A stretch of 64,000 nt of DNA, taken from the NCBI GenBank assembly GCA_029747585.1, contig JAPEVF010000101.1, forward strand, positions 48,003-112,002, written 5' to 3'. Within the stretch, counting starts at the first letter, position 1. Every line of letters begins with the position of its first letter. The stretch is from Pleurotus djamor. Lineage: Eukaryota > Basidiomycota > Agaricomycetes > Agaricales > Pleurotaceae. A model generated the notes under the pieces. The model did no database searches. It worked only from the letters and a program-made list of their open reading frames with translations, and was not told the DNA's origin. Both the position numbers and the translations under genes were made by a program. Shown piece by piece: positions 9,769 through 22,577 of the stretch.

Positions 9769-12700
9769 TTACACGACAGGACGCCGCTGGGTGGAAGTCT
9801 TTGCATGATTATTGCGGCCACTTTTCGTAGAGGTACTGCGCATATTGTAGGACCATGCGTCAAGTTCAGGATCGTCTTCATCGTCATCACTGGGGATCGT
9901 CAAACTTGGACGAGCTTTCTTCCGTGCATTCCGCGGAGAGGGCCTCTGCTTTGGTTTAGGAAGTAGAGAATCCCCAGTATCTGAGTCATCATCAACGATA
10001 AATCCGTTGAGATCGTTGCCATCGTCATCGTCACCATCATCGGTGTCGTCTTTCGCGGGTTTCTTCCGCTTGGAAGGTACACGAGGCTTTGAGGACGAAG
10101 ACGACGCAACTGGAGGCAGTTCGTGGTCTTTGGAAGGACCAGCGGACGACGTCGATTTTCTTGGCCTCTTGACAGGCGTAGGCTTTGCGAACGAACACAT
10201 GATGCGATCTACAGTTACAGAATCCAACTTTTCTTTGGTCATGCGCGTTAGGCGAATCGCCCGGGTTCCGGATTTGAGGTAAACGTTGACGGTGTACGCT
10301 GTGTTCGTGTACTCCTCGGTTAGGTAACCAGTAATGAGTAGCTCGATAAGCAGGCGTTCCGTTTCCTTGAACGACGAAGGAGTGTCAGAGACATTGAAAC
10401 CATACGAAGGGGACTGAAAACATCTCACATCTTTCGAGAAAGTGATCTTGCCTCCGGCCACGCGTTCCACATCAACCTCTATTTGTTCTTTATCCTTCTT
10501 ACGGCCTTTCCCGCCACCTTGGGCATCAACGGTCCCTTTGCCCAAACCACGCACAAGGTCGACCAGACTGGAGAACGTTACGCGGCCGCCACTGCGACGG
10601 ACCTCATCGAGAACTTTGAGAACTTGCCAGGCCTGCTCGGTAACGTCTTTCGTAGAAAAGGAATCAGGCTTTTCTTGTCGAGCGCAATTATCACAGTGAC
10701 CACACGGAGTGAGCGCGTCAACGTCCTTGGTCGACCACGAAGACATTGAAAGCTGGGAGGTATGCGAAAAGCATCTAAGATGCACGGCGCAAGGATGAGT
10801 GCGTGAAAGTTATTTTCAGTGAAAACTCGCACTTAGCAAAGGTAACCTTGCGACATTCATCTAGGTTCTGCGCAAAATGCAGCATATTATAAACTTCGCA
10901 TGCATAGTAAAAATCAAGGCGGAAGTAGGGAGGATAGAAACGCACGTTTGGTTTGCCCATCCACATCAGTACACACCATACTGCTGAGCGTCATCGCATC
11001 CTGAGGGCGATAGAACAAGACACAATCCGCGTCTTGCCCATCTCTTCCAGCTCGCCCGGATTCCTGATAATATGCCTCAAGCGTCTTCTACTCCCAGAGA
11101 AGATCAGAGATGTTTTACCGATGTTTTGTGTACGATGTCTTACCGAAATCTGATACATGTGACCATTAGCTCAGTCATTCGTACACGGACTTCAAAGAGT
11201 GCTCACAGAATGGTGTAGAATGAAGCGGACGTTGGCCTTGTCGATACCTAGACCAAACGCTAAACTAGCATTTAGACGATCGGAAGCGACGGAGGGAAGA
11301 ACATGAAGGTCTTACCAATAGTGGCGCAGACAACTTTGACATTCCCATCCCTCCAACGACGATGCAAAGATTCCTTCTCCGCATCACTGACATCTGCATG
11401 GTATACGCCACTCTTGATACCGTGTTCTATCAAGCCTTTGGAGACCTCTTCCGTGTCCTATAACCAGCTATCGTGACGGGAGACTCTCATAAGAAGTAAT
11501 GAGACGTACCTTCTTCCTTAAGCAGTATATGATCCCAGTATCATTCTTGTGCTTTTCTAAGATATAATCAACCATGACCTTGAGGGAGGCCGTACTTGAA
11601 GAAGGTTTCGGTAAGACTTCGTAATGTAGATTCGGTCGGTAAAGGGGAGCGGAAAAGTAGACAGTTCCCTGGTCAATATGTGCAGCTAAGAGGAATTGAG
11701 ACACATCCGAAAAGAGACGAAAAGGGAGGGTAGTCACCATGGCCGTCAACGATGGGTTTCATCTTCAAGATCTTGAGAACGTCTTCCAAGACGCGGGGTG
11801 GGCAAGTAGCTGACAGCGCCATGATTGGCACACGGGGGTACATTTGACGGAGGACATGGAGATTGCGATAGTCCGGTCTGGCCAGAGGTTCAGACAAATG
11901 AATGGTATGAGAAGATGGGGATGACCGACTCACCGAAAACTATGCCCCATCTGAGACACACAATGCGCCTCGTCGATGACAAACCGTGCTGCGAATTGAC
12001 ATCGGTTCAATTGACACCATGGCGCGGGCAGCAGAGAAACGTACCAAGCTTATCGGCTTTATAGAGCTTGTCTAGTGCAGATAAAAAGCGTTTGGCTTTG
12101 GCTACTCTTTCAGGCTGCGAAGTCAGGTGTTAGTAGAAGTGTTACAGTTATTGATTAGGCAAGCACTCACGGTGACATACAGAAGTTTGATCTCCTTGTC
12201 GACAGGAAGGTTGCCTTCGCCCATGCTGCGAAGTTGGCCATAGATATTGTTCGTCTCTTCTTTGCCTGTAGCACTCGTCAACATGAACGCACTGATACCG
12301 GCATCTCTGAGATGAAGGACTTGGTCCATGATGAGAGCTATTAGAGGCGAAATGACGACAGTACAGCCAGGCGTCAGTAGGGCCGGCAGCTGATAAGTCA
12401 ACGATTTTCCACCACCTGCAAAATATGGTGAATCATGACATGCGCGTCCCCCGAAAGTCGGACATACCGGTGGGCATGATGCAGACTACATCGCGACCAT
12501 CGACATTGGCATTACAAGCACTAGGGTCTTTCAGATGCGGGAGGAAATGGTGAAAAACAGGGTTTCTGACCCTTGCTGGCATAGCCGAAAGTTGTTGATC
12601 CCAAAGACGCGCTTCATCGTCGTTTTGAGCTGTGGAACCCACAGGAAGTCATCGGAATAATAATCAATTCCATCATTGACGCGCTCTTTGCCTTTCCCTT

Positions 12701-13247
12701 GTCAAAAGTCAGGCATTAATGACGCCTACACGCAGAAAAAAACAAGGAATTGCCATACCTTTAGAGCCAACGTTCCCAAAAACACTTTCCTTGCGCAACC
12801 GACTCAGTTCCTCCTCTAATTCCTTCTTCTCCTCCATCCTGAGCGACCTCAGATCCTGAATTTTCCTTATTTCATCATCGTAGGACGCGATTTCTGACTC
12901 TATTCCAGCTAAACGCGTCTTTAAAGCTTTCTGTTGGTCGAGGTATGCGTTCTGTCCAGTTGAAGGTCCAGCGTGCGCGTTAGTCGCGTTCGGCGCGTCC
13001 GGTGTTGTCTCCATTGTACGCGTGCCTGAGGCAACGCGCTTAGTGGGCTCCTTGCTTGCCTTGACGGCTTTCTTGACTACGACTGGAGACAGACTTTGTT
13101 GTTTCATTTCATCCATTTCCATCCGCGATTTTTCAAGTAAAGCTTCAAGCTATGTAATAGTTATTAGCTGCGCGCCACTTCTATCAAAGGAGTACGCACA
13201 TCGTCCGAGTCAAGGTGATCGGTTTCATAGGTGTAGTCGAAGGTCAT
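9769..13247 (-). CDS. RecQ-family DNA helicase (RECQL1-like)
   Basis: ATP-dependent 3'-5' DNA helicase for genome maintenance, nuclear. Exon 1 is 13247-13200 (MTFDYTYETDHLDSDD), followed by an N-terminal coiled coil (about residues 70-140) of the kind found in RECQL1 proteins. Helicase motifs in order: PTGGGKS (motif I, split by an intron), VISPLIALIMDQ (Ia), IDEAHCVSQMGH (II), MALSATCPP (III), GIIYCLRKK (IV), HADVSD, then FGLGIDK and ESGRAGRDG regions (V-VI; about 11.2-11.0 kb). The RQC zinc site CGHCDNC and winged-helix region follow, then a long acidic/basic tail (DDDEDDPE; KRKKPAK-type signals). There are at least nine introns. The Trp of the aromatic-rich loop after motif II is Met here. 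The stop at 9769 ends QRRPVV. RECQL1 is preferred over Sgs1/BLM because of the short coiled-coil N-terminus; no HRDC domain was recognised. Confidence 0.85.
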
Positions 13248-13637
13248 AATAATCTGGGGCGATCCTGTTGGGTAAAGGTGTTTGGCGCTGTTGTAATGCT
13301 GAGATAGGGGCTTCAGGAGCTCTCAGCACGGGTTCAAGTTGCTCGAATGGGCTTGGCCCCAAGTCGATCGAACCTGCCATGATCATCGGTGAGGATGTCT
13401 ATGCAGACCTGCACATCTTCTCTGACTTACCGCTTATGATAAGAGCCTCCTCCTCCTCGTACCACCTCTCCAGAACCCGAGGTTGAATCAGAGGATCCCC
13501 CAGAGTAGGCGGCTTAGCTTCTGTCCTGAATGTTGGCTCACGGGGTTGACTTACAGTTACAACACATCAACTACAAGACATTCAAGGCCGCCTCAGTATG
13601 TCTCAATATATTGAAGGACAACTTGAGCTTAACGCTG
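13248..13637. other. divergent promoter region
   Basis: About 390 bp between the helicase (-) and the next gene (+). An upstream non-coding exon or a more upstream start for the + gene is possible: frame 13530-13883 is open through here. Confidence 0.45.
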
Positions 13638-14418
13638 ATGATGGTCGGAGCCAGGTACTCACAACATACCCGACCCTCTCATGCTCTCGTTTATAGATTC
13701 ACCAACTGGCTTTCAGACTCTCTCCTCCTCGTACCGCCACGAAATGCCTCTACATCCAACGTGAACCCATTGTACCATATATCCGTCAAACTGAACTTGA
13801 ACCCGTTCCTCCCGGTTTCATACATCACAACCGTTCGGAGAGGTGCTGATGACCAAGGTCCGTTAGTTGGCTCATTTGAGTGAGTGGACTGGGTTCATTT
13901 TCTGGGTAGACATCGCGGTAGCTCATTGCTACGATGCATGGCTATAGGATGTCGCTATCTCAGAGACGGGCCACCGTTTCGATCGGGGACATCATGACGG
14001 GCTTGTCCAAAGTACTTCAAACCATCAATTCGTCTCCGGTAAGCTGTCGTCTTCCGGGCCCTGCTTTTGAATCCCATCGTGGCTCACCCAATCCCCCCAC
14101 TCCAGCGCCACTGGTCATGGAACTTTGGAGATGTCAGATTGCGGTGGGATTGTCGGAATGTACTTGATGATGGGTCACCCATGTGCATCGTACGTATCTC
14201 GCCCATCCCTTGATGCCCAATGACCGACTGCACCCAAACAGTGCTACGCTCGGGACGACGTCAGCACCCAACTCGCCTCGTTCGTCCCGCCGCCGCTCAA
14301 CGCCTCTCCACCGCTCCCAGCAGCAACCTTGACAGTTTTCCCAGAAGGCCACGACTGTTTTGACCATATACTCATATCAGCTCTGATCGTAGACAGAAAA
14401 CGGACTTTGGAATATTGA
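13638..14418 (+). CDS. basidiomycete-type protein of unknown function (DUF6593-like)
   Basis: Reading across GT..AG introns gives one continuous product: FTNWLSDSLLL, then YHISVKLNLN, SYITTVRRG and LVGSFE (13697-13882); then RRATVSIGDIM (13948-14039); HWSWNFGDVRLRWDC and DDGSPMC (14107-14190); and CYARDDVSTQLASF, PPLPAATLTVFPEGHD, FDHILISALIVDRKR (14241-14418, TGA). All phases agree. The chain resembles a lineage-specific basidiomycete family of about 180-200 residues, mostly beta-strand, that I associate with DUF6593; this name is from memory and not certain. No signal peptide or catalytic motif is seen. The start is uncertain: ATG at 13638 or 13641, or further upstream if a 42-nt in-frame intron is retained. 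Confidence 0.6.
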
Positions 14419-14692
14419 ATGTTGTTGGATTCAACCGTATATCCCAGCTTAAGACTTAAGTTTGTCCCGCTGGACTATGTGCTGCTGCACTGACCACATG
14501 GTCATGATGACTGTCATCGCCGCGGCCTCTGCGCGACACTCTCACCTATGTGGCTCGATTTATTGTGGCTATGGAACGTGGAGATGTCCCCACGGGCCCC
14601 GTATGGGATGCTTCAAGTGAGTTTTTTATTCGTAGCAAAGGACATTTTGTAATTGAATTTATCCTGCGTAGAAGGTTCGCATATTCTCCTTC

Positions 14693-16862
14693 CTATACAA
14701 TAAGGGCATCCAAGGTTTCGGCCCAGGTTTCCCAAGCACTCTTCAACATCCTTCCAATTCCCTGCCTTTCCACTACCAACGCACGTACACCAGCCCGCTC
14801 TATCTTCTTGACAAGCATGACATTCAGTACATTGTAAGGCTCCAATGCCTTTGCTACGACTGGATCAAGCTCGTCCGCTTCGAACCCATAAGCCTCGGAC
14901 AAGGCGATAAAATCGAAGGCTGTCGAATAATTCCCCTTCTGCTGTCTTCGCCAAAGGCGTGACAAACAAACACTGCCTACCCATGCTTCGGCATGTCCCA
15001 CCAACGGACTATCTGTAACAATGCTAAAGCGCAGCGCGTGTCGATTCCTTGGGACAGAACCACTGCGATCATTCGTGGGTATGCAAAATTTCGCGTTTTT
15101 GGTATGCATCCAGAGTCCGTCAGCAGATACGTCCCGGATGTCAGCGTTGCTCTTGAAGGGTGCATCGTATAGAAGGCCTGGCCTTTCTATCTGGAAGTAG
15201 ACCGTCCCATCATCCTCTGTCGTGGCGTCCCATCCCTTCGGAAGCTCTGATACCTTATAGTCGCATGTGCGTACTGCGCAGTTTCGATGGGAGGTCAAGT
15301 CGTAGAAGAATAAATCGCATATCGGGCGTGTCCTGCGCCACCGTTCTCGTAGTACCGGTAGGCCGTTGAAATCCCCAAAGGCATCGTGATACTCCACCCC
15401 TCTGGTCCAACCCGCCCATGCCCAACTCGGAAACGCGTTAATCCGTTGAGGGTTAGGGCTACAGGAATGCCAAAGCAAACTCTCATGAAACATTTCTTCT
15501 GGCAAAGCTTGTGCAAATGATAGTCCATACATGAACTTGTATGTGCCCAGCACTGCTTCAAACCCTGCGATGCGATCGCTCGTCACGGTCATCCCACGCG
15601 AAGTATACTCCTTGACCAACCGGCAGTACTCGTAAAAGTAAGTCTTTCGTTTTGCGAGATGATAAACATCCCTTGGATGCATCGTCGGGGTCTCCCAGCT
15701 CATGGAAAGTCTAATTTCTGTCATTGACGCACTTCTGACTACTTGCGGATGCTCTCCTTTCCAGTCCTCACTCCAGTCGGCCTGTTGGCAATGAAAGTAT
15801 GCCATGTCGTTGACGAAGAAGATACATCGCCGGGATAAGAGACGTTCCTGATAAGTCCATCCCCTGGTATTCCATACAGAGTCTTCAACAGCTTGGTTCC
15901 CGTCGGGAAAAAGCTGAACTAGTTCCAAATCATCTGAATAGCGTGCGATGTTTTGTCGAATATCTCCCTTTCTGTATGCCTCCGATACCGCAGTTGGCGT
16001 TATCACCCCCTGCGACGACTAACGTCAATGATGCCCGTCGATAAATTTCTCCCAAAATCGAAATTTGCTGCATCTTGTCTTCGTTATCATCTTGGATGAT
16101 ACATAACGAGTCCACCCAAAGATACCTCTCTTCCAAAAACCTCGCCGCTTGAATTGCGTCGCGAATCGACAAGGGAATTTGCTTCCCTACCCTTGACAAC
16201 GATCCTGGCTTCAGCATCTCGTGAATGTTCCCCTTCAACGTCTTGAACACTGGCGCTTTGCCCCACACGTAGCTGAGGCAAATATAAGAACCTGGCGATG
16301 GTATTTCCACCAAACAATCCATCTCCAGGTCTAGTAAACGTATCAACTGTGCGCCGCTTGGGAGCTTCGTCCAGGACTCTGTCGGAAGGCAGTCCTCGTG
16401 CCACTGCTCGCAATCGCGAAGCCACGAGCGGATTAGCGAAAAGTCTAACTCCTTTTCGCTCACTCCTCTTCCCGAGAAGAATGCCACCGGCCGATTAAGG
16501 CCCAAAGGCACGACATCACATATTTGATACTTGTTGTATCGTCGTTCGAGATGCGGACTCGTCACTCGCAGTCTCAGACTGGTGACTCGAACCCCCTTGT
16601 CATGCTGCACGACCCCTTTCCCCTTCAATTCCACGTCCCTGATCCAGCAGCCTACGACGTCTACATCTTCGTCGTGGAGGATACCTTGGGAAGCGTGATG
16701 GATCAGGCGGCAGAGATCGCAGAAGACACCCCGTTCTCGGATGCTAGCCAGTGTACCGAACGGTGCATCTGCGGGTAAGTCTTCATCGCAAGGCCAGCCT
16801 TCGAACATGCTCCGATCCGGCCTGAGTGCTTGGTGTCTTGCACAGGTTCCTCTGGGGGCCAA
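14693..16862 (-). pseudogene. HET-domain protein, interrupted by a frameshift
   Basis: Heterokaryon-incompatibility type protein; these trigger programmed cell death after non-self recognition. The first frame (16862 to about 15985) has the HET motifs: YICLSYVWG, IPLSIRDAIQAARFLEERYLWVDSLCIIQDD and GEIYRRASLTLVVAGGDN. The rest of the domain (ARYSDDLELVQLF, DSVWNTRGWTYQERLLSRRC) and a C-terminal region continue only in another frame (about 16006 to 14693). The break falls at about 15965-16000, near a run of A and G. No GT..AG pair removes it: the only candidate would be 17 nt, too short. Either the gene is dead or one base was lost in assembly. The rest of the second frame is fully open for over 400 codons, which argues for a recent event or a sequence error. 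Confidence 0.75.
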
Positions 16863-17932
16863 TCAATCGACCGATACCATGCTCGCTTGTCAAGCAAGCC
16901 TGCGTCTGCGCCTCTTGAAGGACTGGTTAAGGATCGTTCAGAAGACATTTTCAAGTTCGGTTGGAAGACAAGAAGCTCACCAAACCCGGGCGTTCTCCCC
17001 CTTTAGATGGTTCCTAGACCTAAAAACAACGGCTTCCAAAAGCTTTGGCTAATGCCGCAGAATGAGCACACAGGGCCTTCACTAGCTTTCTCGTTCCTAC
17101 GATGTCGTCGGCGAACTCGTCTGATCCATTAGAAGGACCCAAGAATTCTGACAGCAAGCCCGGCTGCCCGTTGGCCTTGAAAAGTATTCATAGGCCTCCA
17201 AGATGAGGTTGATGAAGTAGGACAGTAGCTCTATCGGAAGTTCGATCTGAAGCTTGACTGTAGCTGAGGTCGTCTCGAGTTCAACAGAGGAATCATGTGG
17301 AGAAGTTCCGGTGACCCAGCAACGGAGGTTTACTCTAAGCGCCCGCCAGGCGCCTGGCGTTTCCAGGTACTTACTTTCTTGTATACTTCAAACTTACTTT
17401 CCACCCATTGTCGTCTGATAAAAGCACTTATTGTCTATATGAACCCTCTCAGCCCACGCGCGGGAGCTGGGTGATCTTTTCAACGAGTCCCCGGTCGCTT
17501 CAGTACCTCAGTTCCCAGTTCCACTATACGCCTCACCTTGCGTTCGAAAGCTTAGGTTGGTATTTAATATTTAACTCTAGCTCGTATATGGTTTATTTGA
17601 CTGATTACCCTTATCCAAGGACTGCTTCCTCTACCTGTCCTTTGGCGCGATGGCTTCCCCCATTAACGATCTACGAAAGGACCATTGGTCTTGCGGACTT
17701 TGCATACTTCACTTAGCATCGCTCCAGAAGCTCCTCCTCCGCAAGCACATGGCTTAGGTTCTTCAGCAGAAAGAATGCTTCTGATTGAGCATCCGATGTC
17801 TTCTTTATCGGTTGACATCATTTGCAGGTGAAGACGATTGGTTTCTGTGCGCGTACTTATACCATGCCAGTGCAATGACCTCTACAGAGTTCATAACCTA
17901 GTAACCTCGCCTTGCCTTCTACCTGCACTACC
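16863..17932. other. intergenic, divergent, 1.07 kb
   Basis: Between the HET gene (-) and the GTPase gene (+). Open stretches (16741-17052, 17408-17716) are not recognisable as proteins. It probably holds both promoters. Confidence 0.45.
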
Positions 17933-19698
17933 ATGAGCCACTCTCCAGCCAACCTCGCCTCCGCCCCCAACCTCCTTGCAAATGTCGACAATTCAAAGAT
18001 GACTTTGACCCCGTGGGCGAAGCCCATGATGACCATTGTCGTTATCGGCGAGACTGGTGTCGGCAAGACTGCCTTCCTCAACCTCTTGGCCAACACATGT
18101 GCTGGGAGGAAGCCCGAGCAATTCACTCGGGTGCATATCACTTCCAATGAGGCTGGCGGCTCCGAGAACAGTAGCCAAACCAACAAACCGACATTGTACC
18201 AAATCACCTGCGCGAACGGATATCGTGTCCAAGTCTTGGATACTCCAGGCCTTGCTGATACCCGTGGGATGGACTTTGATAATGAACATAAGCAAGCGAT
18301 TTCGGAGGCGATAAGCACTCAGATCAGTGAGTACCACTTGCCACATCCTTCGCTCTTATCTGATATGGAGAACCATATGTAGCCACAATAGACTCGGTCA
18401 TTGTCCTTGCCAATGGGACCAACGTTCGCTTGGGTGCTGCGACCCAGTATGCCCTCACCGCACTAGCCGGCATGTTTCCCAACTCCATCGCTGACAACAT
18501 TGCCTTCATGTTCACTATGGTCTCGAACCCCCTGCAGTTGAACTTTCAGAGCGACGGGCTGCCTGCGTCTCTCAAACAAGCCAAGACATTTACCATTGAT
18601 AACCCTCTGGCTCAATGGTTCAGTTACCAAGATGCACTCAAATCTGGTCAGCAAGACCCAAATTTCAGCCTTGAAGACATGCGACAGATCGTCTATCGTA
18701 GCTATGATAGCGTGCTGAACACCCTAAACAATTTCTTCAGGTGGCAAGACGAACGCACGGTTCAGCCCACGGGAGCCATAGACGACCTCTTCCGACAGTC
18801 CACTAGAATCGAGTCCTCTATCATGAACGTCATCACTCAAATGACTCTGGCAGATAATCTGAAGGTGGACTTGACGAGGCTACAAACTGATATCGATGAA
18901 CAGAAACTGGTAAGTCCTCTAGTGCTCGTATCCTCAAGAACTGAGCCTATAAATTGCTCTCTATTTCATTAGATCCAGAAAGTGAACGAACAATACCAAA
19001 CGATTGTCGACAATTCCCACCTCAATACCCTTTGCCGCGACTGTAATTGCGAAATGAGGCGCGATTCCCCTGCCCAATCGTCGTCGATTTATTCTTGCGA
19101 AATTAACCCTAGAAATACCGGTTGGGGGAATGGCGGTGGATACGGCTGGGTGGGCAACGGCGGTGGGTATGGTTGGGGTGCCTCCATATACACGATGCCT
19201 ATGGAAGCAAGGTGTCGTATATGTGGTCACACCACGGCTAATCACGAGTACAGATCCAAAGGGGGGTCAAGACTTGAAAACGAAATCCGGATCGACCAGG
19301 CTGCCAAGGCAAAATACGACGAAGCGAAGAGAAAGGAAGGAGAAAAAGCCGCTTCTAAGCTTCAAATCGCGGACACTCTCGCTAATATCCAGGTCGCTAT
19401 GGACGGCTACGAGGAGGATCTGAGTGATCTCTGTGCGAAGTTCAATGACCTCGCTTTGTCGGGCAGCTTTGTTGGGTATATGACGCCAGCCATTGCGATG
19501 CTCCAAATGAGGTACGATACTTTGGTGCAACAAGGGGCTGAGCCCGATGCCCTTTCGCGAATGAGCGCAAGCGTCCAGTCGCTGGAAAAGAAAAAGAAAG
19601 TGGTGGAGGAAGCCATGAAGGAGCGAGAAGAGAAACTGGCGGGAAGTGGTGGGTTCCTTCGCGAACGTGCTGCCAATATCAAACGTGTCGTTTTATAG
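17933..19698 (+). CDS. AIG1-like P-loop GTPase with coiled-coil and Cys-rich C-terminal part (548 aa)
   Basis: Exons 17933-18326, 18383-18909 and 18973-19698 total 549 codons with stop. N-terminal GTPase domain: MTIVVIGETGVGKTAFLN (Walker A/G1), VLDTPGLADTRG (G3) and IDSVIVLANGTNVRLG, as in the AIG1/septin-like group common in mushrooms. The middle is helical. The C-terminal part has a Cys cluster (LCRDCNCEMRR) and, after a Gly/Trp/Tyr-rich insert (GWGNGGGYGW), a second cluster (ARCRICGH), which may bind one zinc; a long coiled coil follows (about residues 400-530). No membrane segment or signal peptide is seen. Relatives are thought to act as membrane or scaffold GTPases in defence, but a role here is not shown. 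ATG 17933 is the first ATG in frame. Confidence 0.8.
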
Positions 19699-20375
19699 CC
19701 ACTAATTGGAACCGATCTCTGGTTCTAGTTACGATGTAGAGTATTGAACAATGTCAATACAGCTATCAAACAGTTATCTGAGCCCGACTTACACAAGGAT
19801 TGAGCTGTTCGATCATCATCTTGTAGAGAAAAGGGTGCACGTATCCATATTGAATTTGAGGCCCAATAATTTGTTTCCCAGAGAACCAGGCTGCACCTTT
19901 GGCGTAAGCAGAAGTGCGTTTATGATCCGTCTTAAGCTTAAAGGACAAAGCAAGGTACAAGTCCCAACGTAGAGGTGACAGCACTCTGATTCTGTGCGGC
20001 CTCCGCACAGGCTATCCCGGGCCGAAGGCAGCATCTTGGGGGATAGGGATCACCAGGAGTCAACAGGGGAGACAAGCCGAAAGATAGCCAAAGCAAAAAA
20101 AAAACCCTTGAGCCTGAAAGTTGAACAACCGCTGCTGCGAGATATTCCGTATGTAACATGATAAAACAGACACATAGACTTATGAAAACACTGAAAGCTA
20201 CAGATAACGAGACAAAGAGACCTGTACATAATAGGGATACTCTATGGAGTAGACCAGGTGGTAACACAGAGAATGGGGAGAGGATACAGATTGGGCGACG
20301 TCGAGCACAATAACCACAGAGCCCCGATAAGGAAGTTAAAAAAGGTAGCCCCATATTCAGACGCGAGACAGAGAT
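19699..20375. other. convergent 3' region
   Basis: Gap of 677 bp between convergent genes, with short A-runs. No gene is seen. Confidence 0.5.
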
Positions 20376-22284
20376 TTACCACCCGTCATCATCATCCGAA
20401 TCATCCACATCCACAGCTTCCGTGCCCACAGTAACAACTTGAGCTTTAACGGGCCCATCGCCCCACAAGTTGCTGTTGTTGTTGTCCTCGTTAGAAGTAG
20501 AGCTCTTGCTCGAGGAAGAACGCGAAGCAAGAGGCGCAACAGCACGACGGTCGTTTTGCTTACGACTAACGACTGAGAAGCCATCGTCGCCAGCATTGTC
20601 CCGCGGATTTCTACCGCCACCACCATTTCCACCACCTATAATGAGCCGTCCATAAAAAAGATGTCGAAAAAANGTGAGTGAAGTAAAGTGAAAGCTTACC
20701 TCGTCGGCCGCCTCTCCAACCATTCTTTCGATTCCCATTGGACCCTCCATGAACATTTCCTTTCTCATTCAGCTTCTTCGCTCTCTCAGCCTCCTTCAGC
20801 TGCTTCGAATAGTCCAGGCAGATCCCCTTCTTACAGATGACTCCATGAGTTTTGCATATCAAAGCTGGTGCAGTCGCACTGCTAGTACTCTTAGATGGCT
20901 CATCATCATCCCATAAGCTGTCCGTGACATTCGAAGAGGTGGGAGCATAGGAATCAGCAGCGAGGGGTGCCGTTTCGTATGTCGAAGAGCCATCGCGGGC
21001 TGAATTGGTGGACCTTTCCCAGCTAGCCATATAGACATGCGCGGGATCAACACCTTCATCGCGTGCAATGTCGCATATATCATCCGGGTGGGCGAGGGAT
21101 AGTTTCTCGAGACCTTGTTGGGTTTGTTGCACTTGGTTGGGCCCGATGCCAGATTGAGGGAGAAGGCGAGGGCTGGCGCCAGCGGAAGATGGTGTGAGCG
21201 GACTTAAGCCAGGTGGCGTATTTGATGTGTTGCTTGAAGGAGGCGATCCCCATGGGATCGAGGCAGCGGGCTTGGACCCTATCAAACGTTTATGGGCATG
21301 AAGCTTTCCACGAGGACACGACACGAAACGTACAAGCATTGGTGGGAGATTTAGCCTTGCTCGTAATGATTGGTTGCTCACTTCGAGGGATACTGACGCT
21401 TGGACCATTGCCCCGCGCCGCACCGCGTGGCCTTCCAGCTCCCCATGCTCCTCGAAGTGCTGAAGCAGTAGGCTTGCCTTGGGTGGCAACCCAGTTCGCA
21501 GAACCGACGACTGGAAAGCGTTTATAACATGAAACCCTGATAATGCGGAGGTCACAGAGAGATCGCACCTGGTGGGACGAGTTTCGGTGGTGCCGGAAGG
21601 ACAGCCTGAGGAAGTGGCCGACACATGGGCTTGTTGGTCTTGTCCTCGTGAGGCGTGGGGCACCAGGTAGTCGCGGGGTAGGGGAAATGGATCAAGCTGC
21701 ATGGATAACATTGAGCGACGCGGTGGCAAGAAGAATGAACACAGGGCGTACGCGTTATTTGGTGCCCAATTTCTGAACCATTCATCCTCAACGTTGACTC
21801 TCTTCCAGCCTAAGTAAAATCAGGCCTCAGAGCAATGACGTTATGGTGAAGAACGAGGCATACCATCCTTCTGTGCCTCACGCCCGCTTGAATAGGTACT
21901 GTAAAAGACCTGGGAGACTCCATCCTTCTCTTCATGGGAAGGATTTTTCAGAAACTTGCCCCAAGCGTGCTCGCCCAGCAATCGGTCAAAGTGTTGGTAT
22001 GATCTATCCATCTCGACAATGACGATTCCTCTCGCCTGTGTCAGAAAGCCATGATCAACGCGAAGCCACCTCAAGGCGGATTTAAAGAAACGCACCCTAG
22101 GTTTGTGAAAGAATGCGAGGAACTTCAATAGATCATCCTTGCCAACACAGCATGCGAACCAGCGAGCAAACGTCCGACAATCGCTTGGGAGTTCCCAGTG
22201 GGTATTTAAAGGGTACGACTTATATATCGCGAGGTATTTAGGTTCGTCGTCGCCGGGAGGAGGTGTGCGAGGTTTCTTGGGCAT
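20376..22284 (-). CDS. conserved fungal protein with CKTHG..CKKGIC motif and RG-rich segments
   Basis: The N-terminal exon (22284-21865) begins MPKKPRTPPP and includes LPSDCRTFARWFACCVGKDD. It is followed by an exon reading WKRVNVEDEWFRNWAPNNA. Splicing then changes frame: the exon after CATGCAG gives YPATTWCPTPHEDKTNKP, and the next gives NWVATQGKPTASALRGAWG with RGxARG-type repeats. A Ser/Pro-rich region (SKPAASIPWGSPPSS) follows, then CKTHGVICKKGICLDYSKQL (about 20860-20800), a likely zinc-binding or RNA-associated motif, then Gly/Arg-rich and acidic ends (DDSDDDDGW). The long open frame 20611-21729 is therefore only partly used. An ambiguous base at 20673 is in an intron. RNA binding is suggested by the RG-rich segments but not shown. 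Confidence 0.65.
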
Positions 22285-22577
22285 CTTTGCAGCTGAGAGT
22301 GCAAGGATGGAGGAGTGGCGTGGTGGTGGTCAGAGAGAAAGAAGCGATTGGCGGAACGCATGGCTTTTGGGCGTTTTAAACTGAGTAAAAACTGGGCCTC
22401 ATAAAGAAATCCTTCGACCAAAGACTTCTACAGTTCACAGCCTTTTCGATACTTACCAAGAAATATGGTTGCGTTGAGTGTGCAAGGCTAGGTTCGTAAA
22501 AGCGTGTACGAAAAGGACAAGAAGGCATTCCCTGAGCAAGGCATCCCTTATGCTAATCTGAATGAATACAAAAGGTC

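Noticed and set aside
9578..9808. 76-codon plus-strand open frame
   Set aside because: It overlaps the 3' end of the helicase gene on the other strand; no family or splice context.
20611..21729. 372-codon open frame on the minus strand as one exon
   Set aside because: GT..AG signals at about 21740-21690, 21570-21515 and 21335-21280 shift the frame and give a more protein-like product (WCPTPHEDKTNKP, NWVATQGKP). Only part of the frame is coding.
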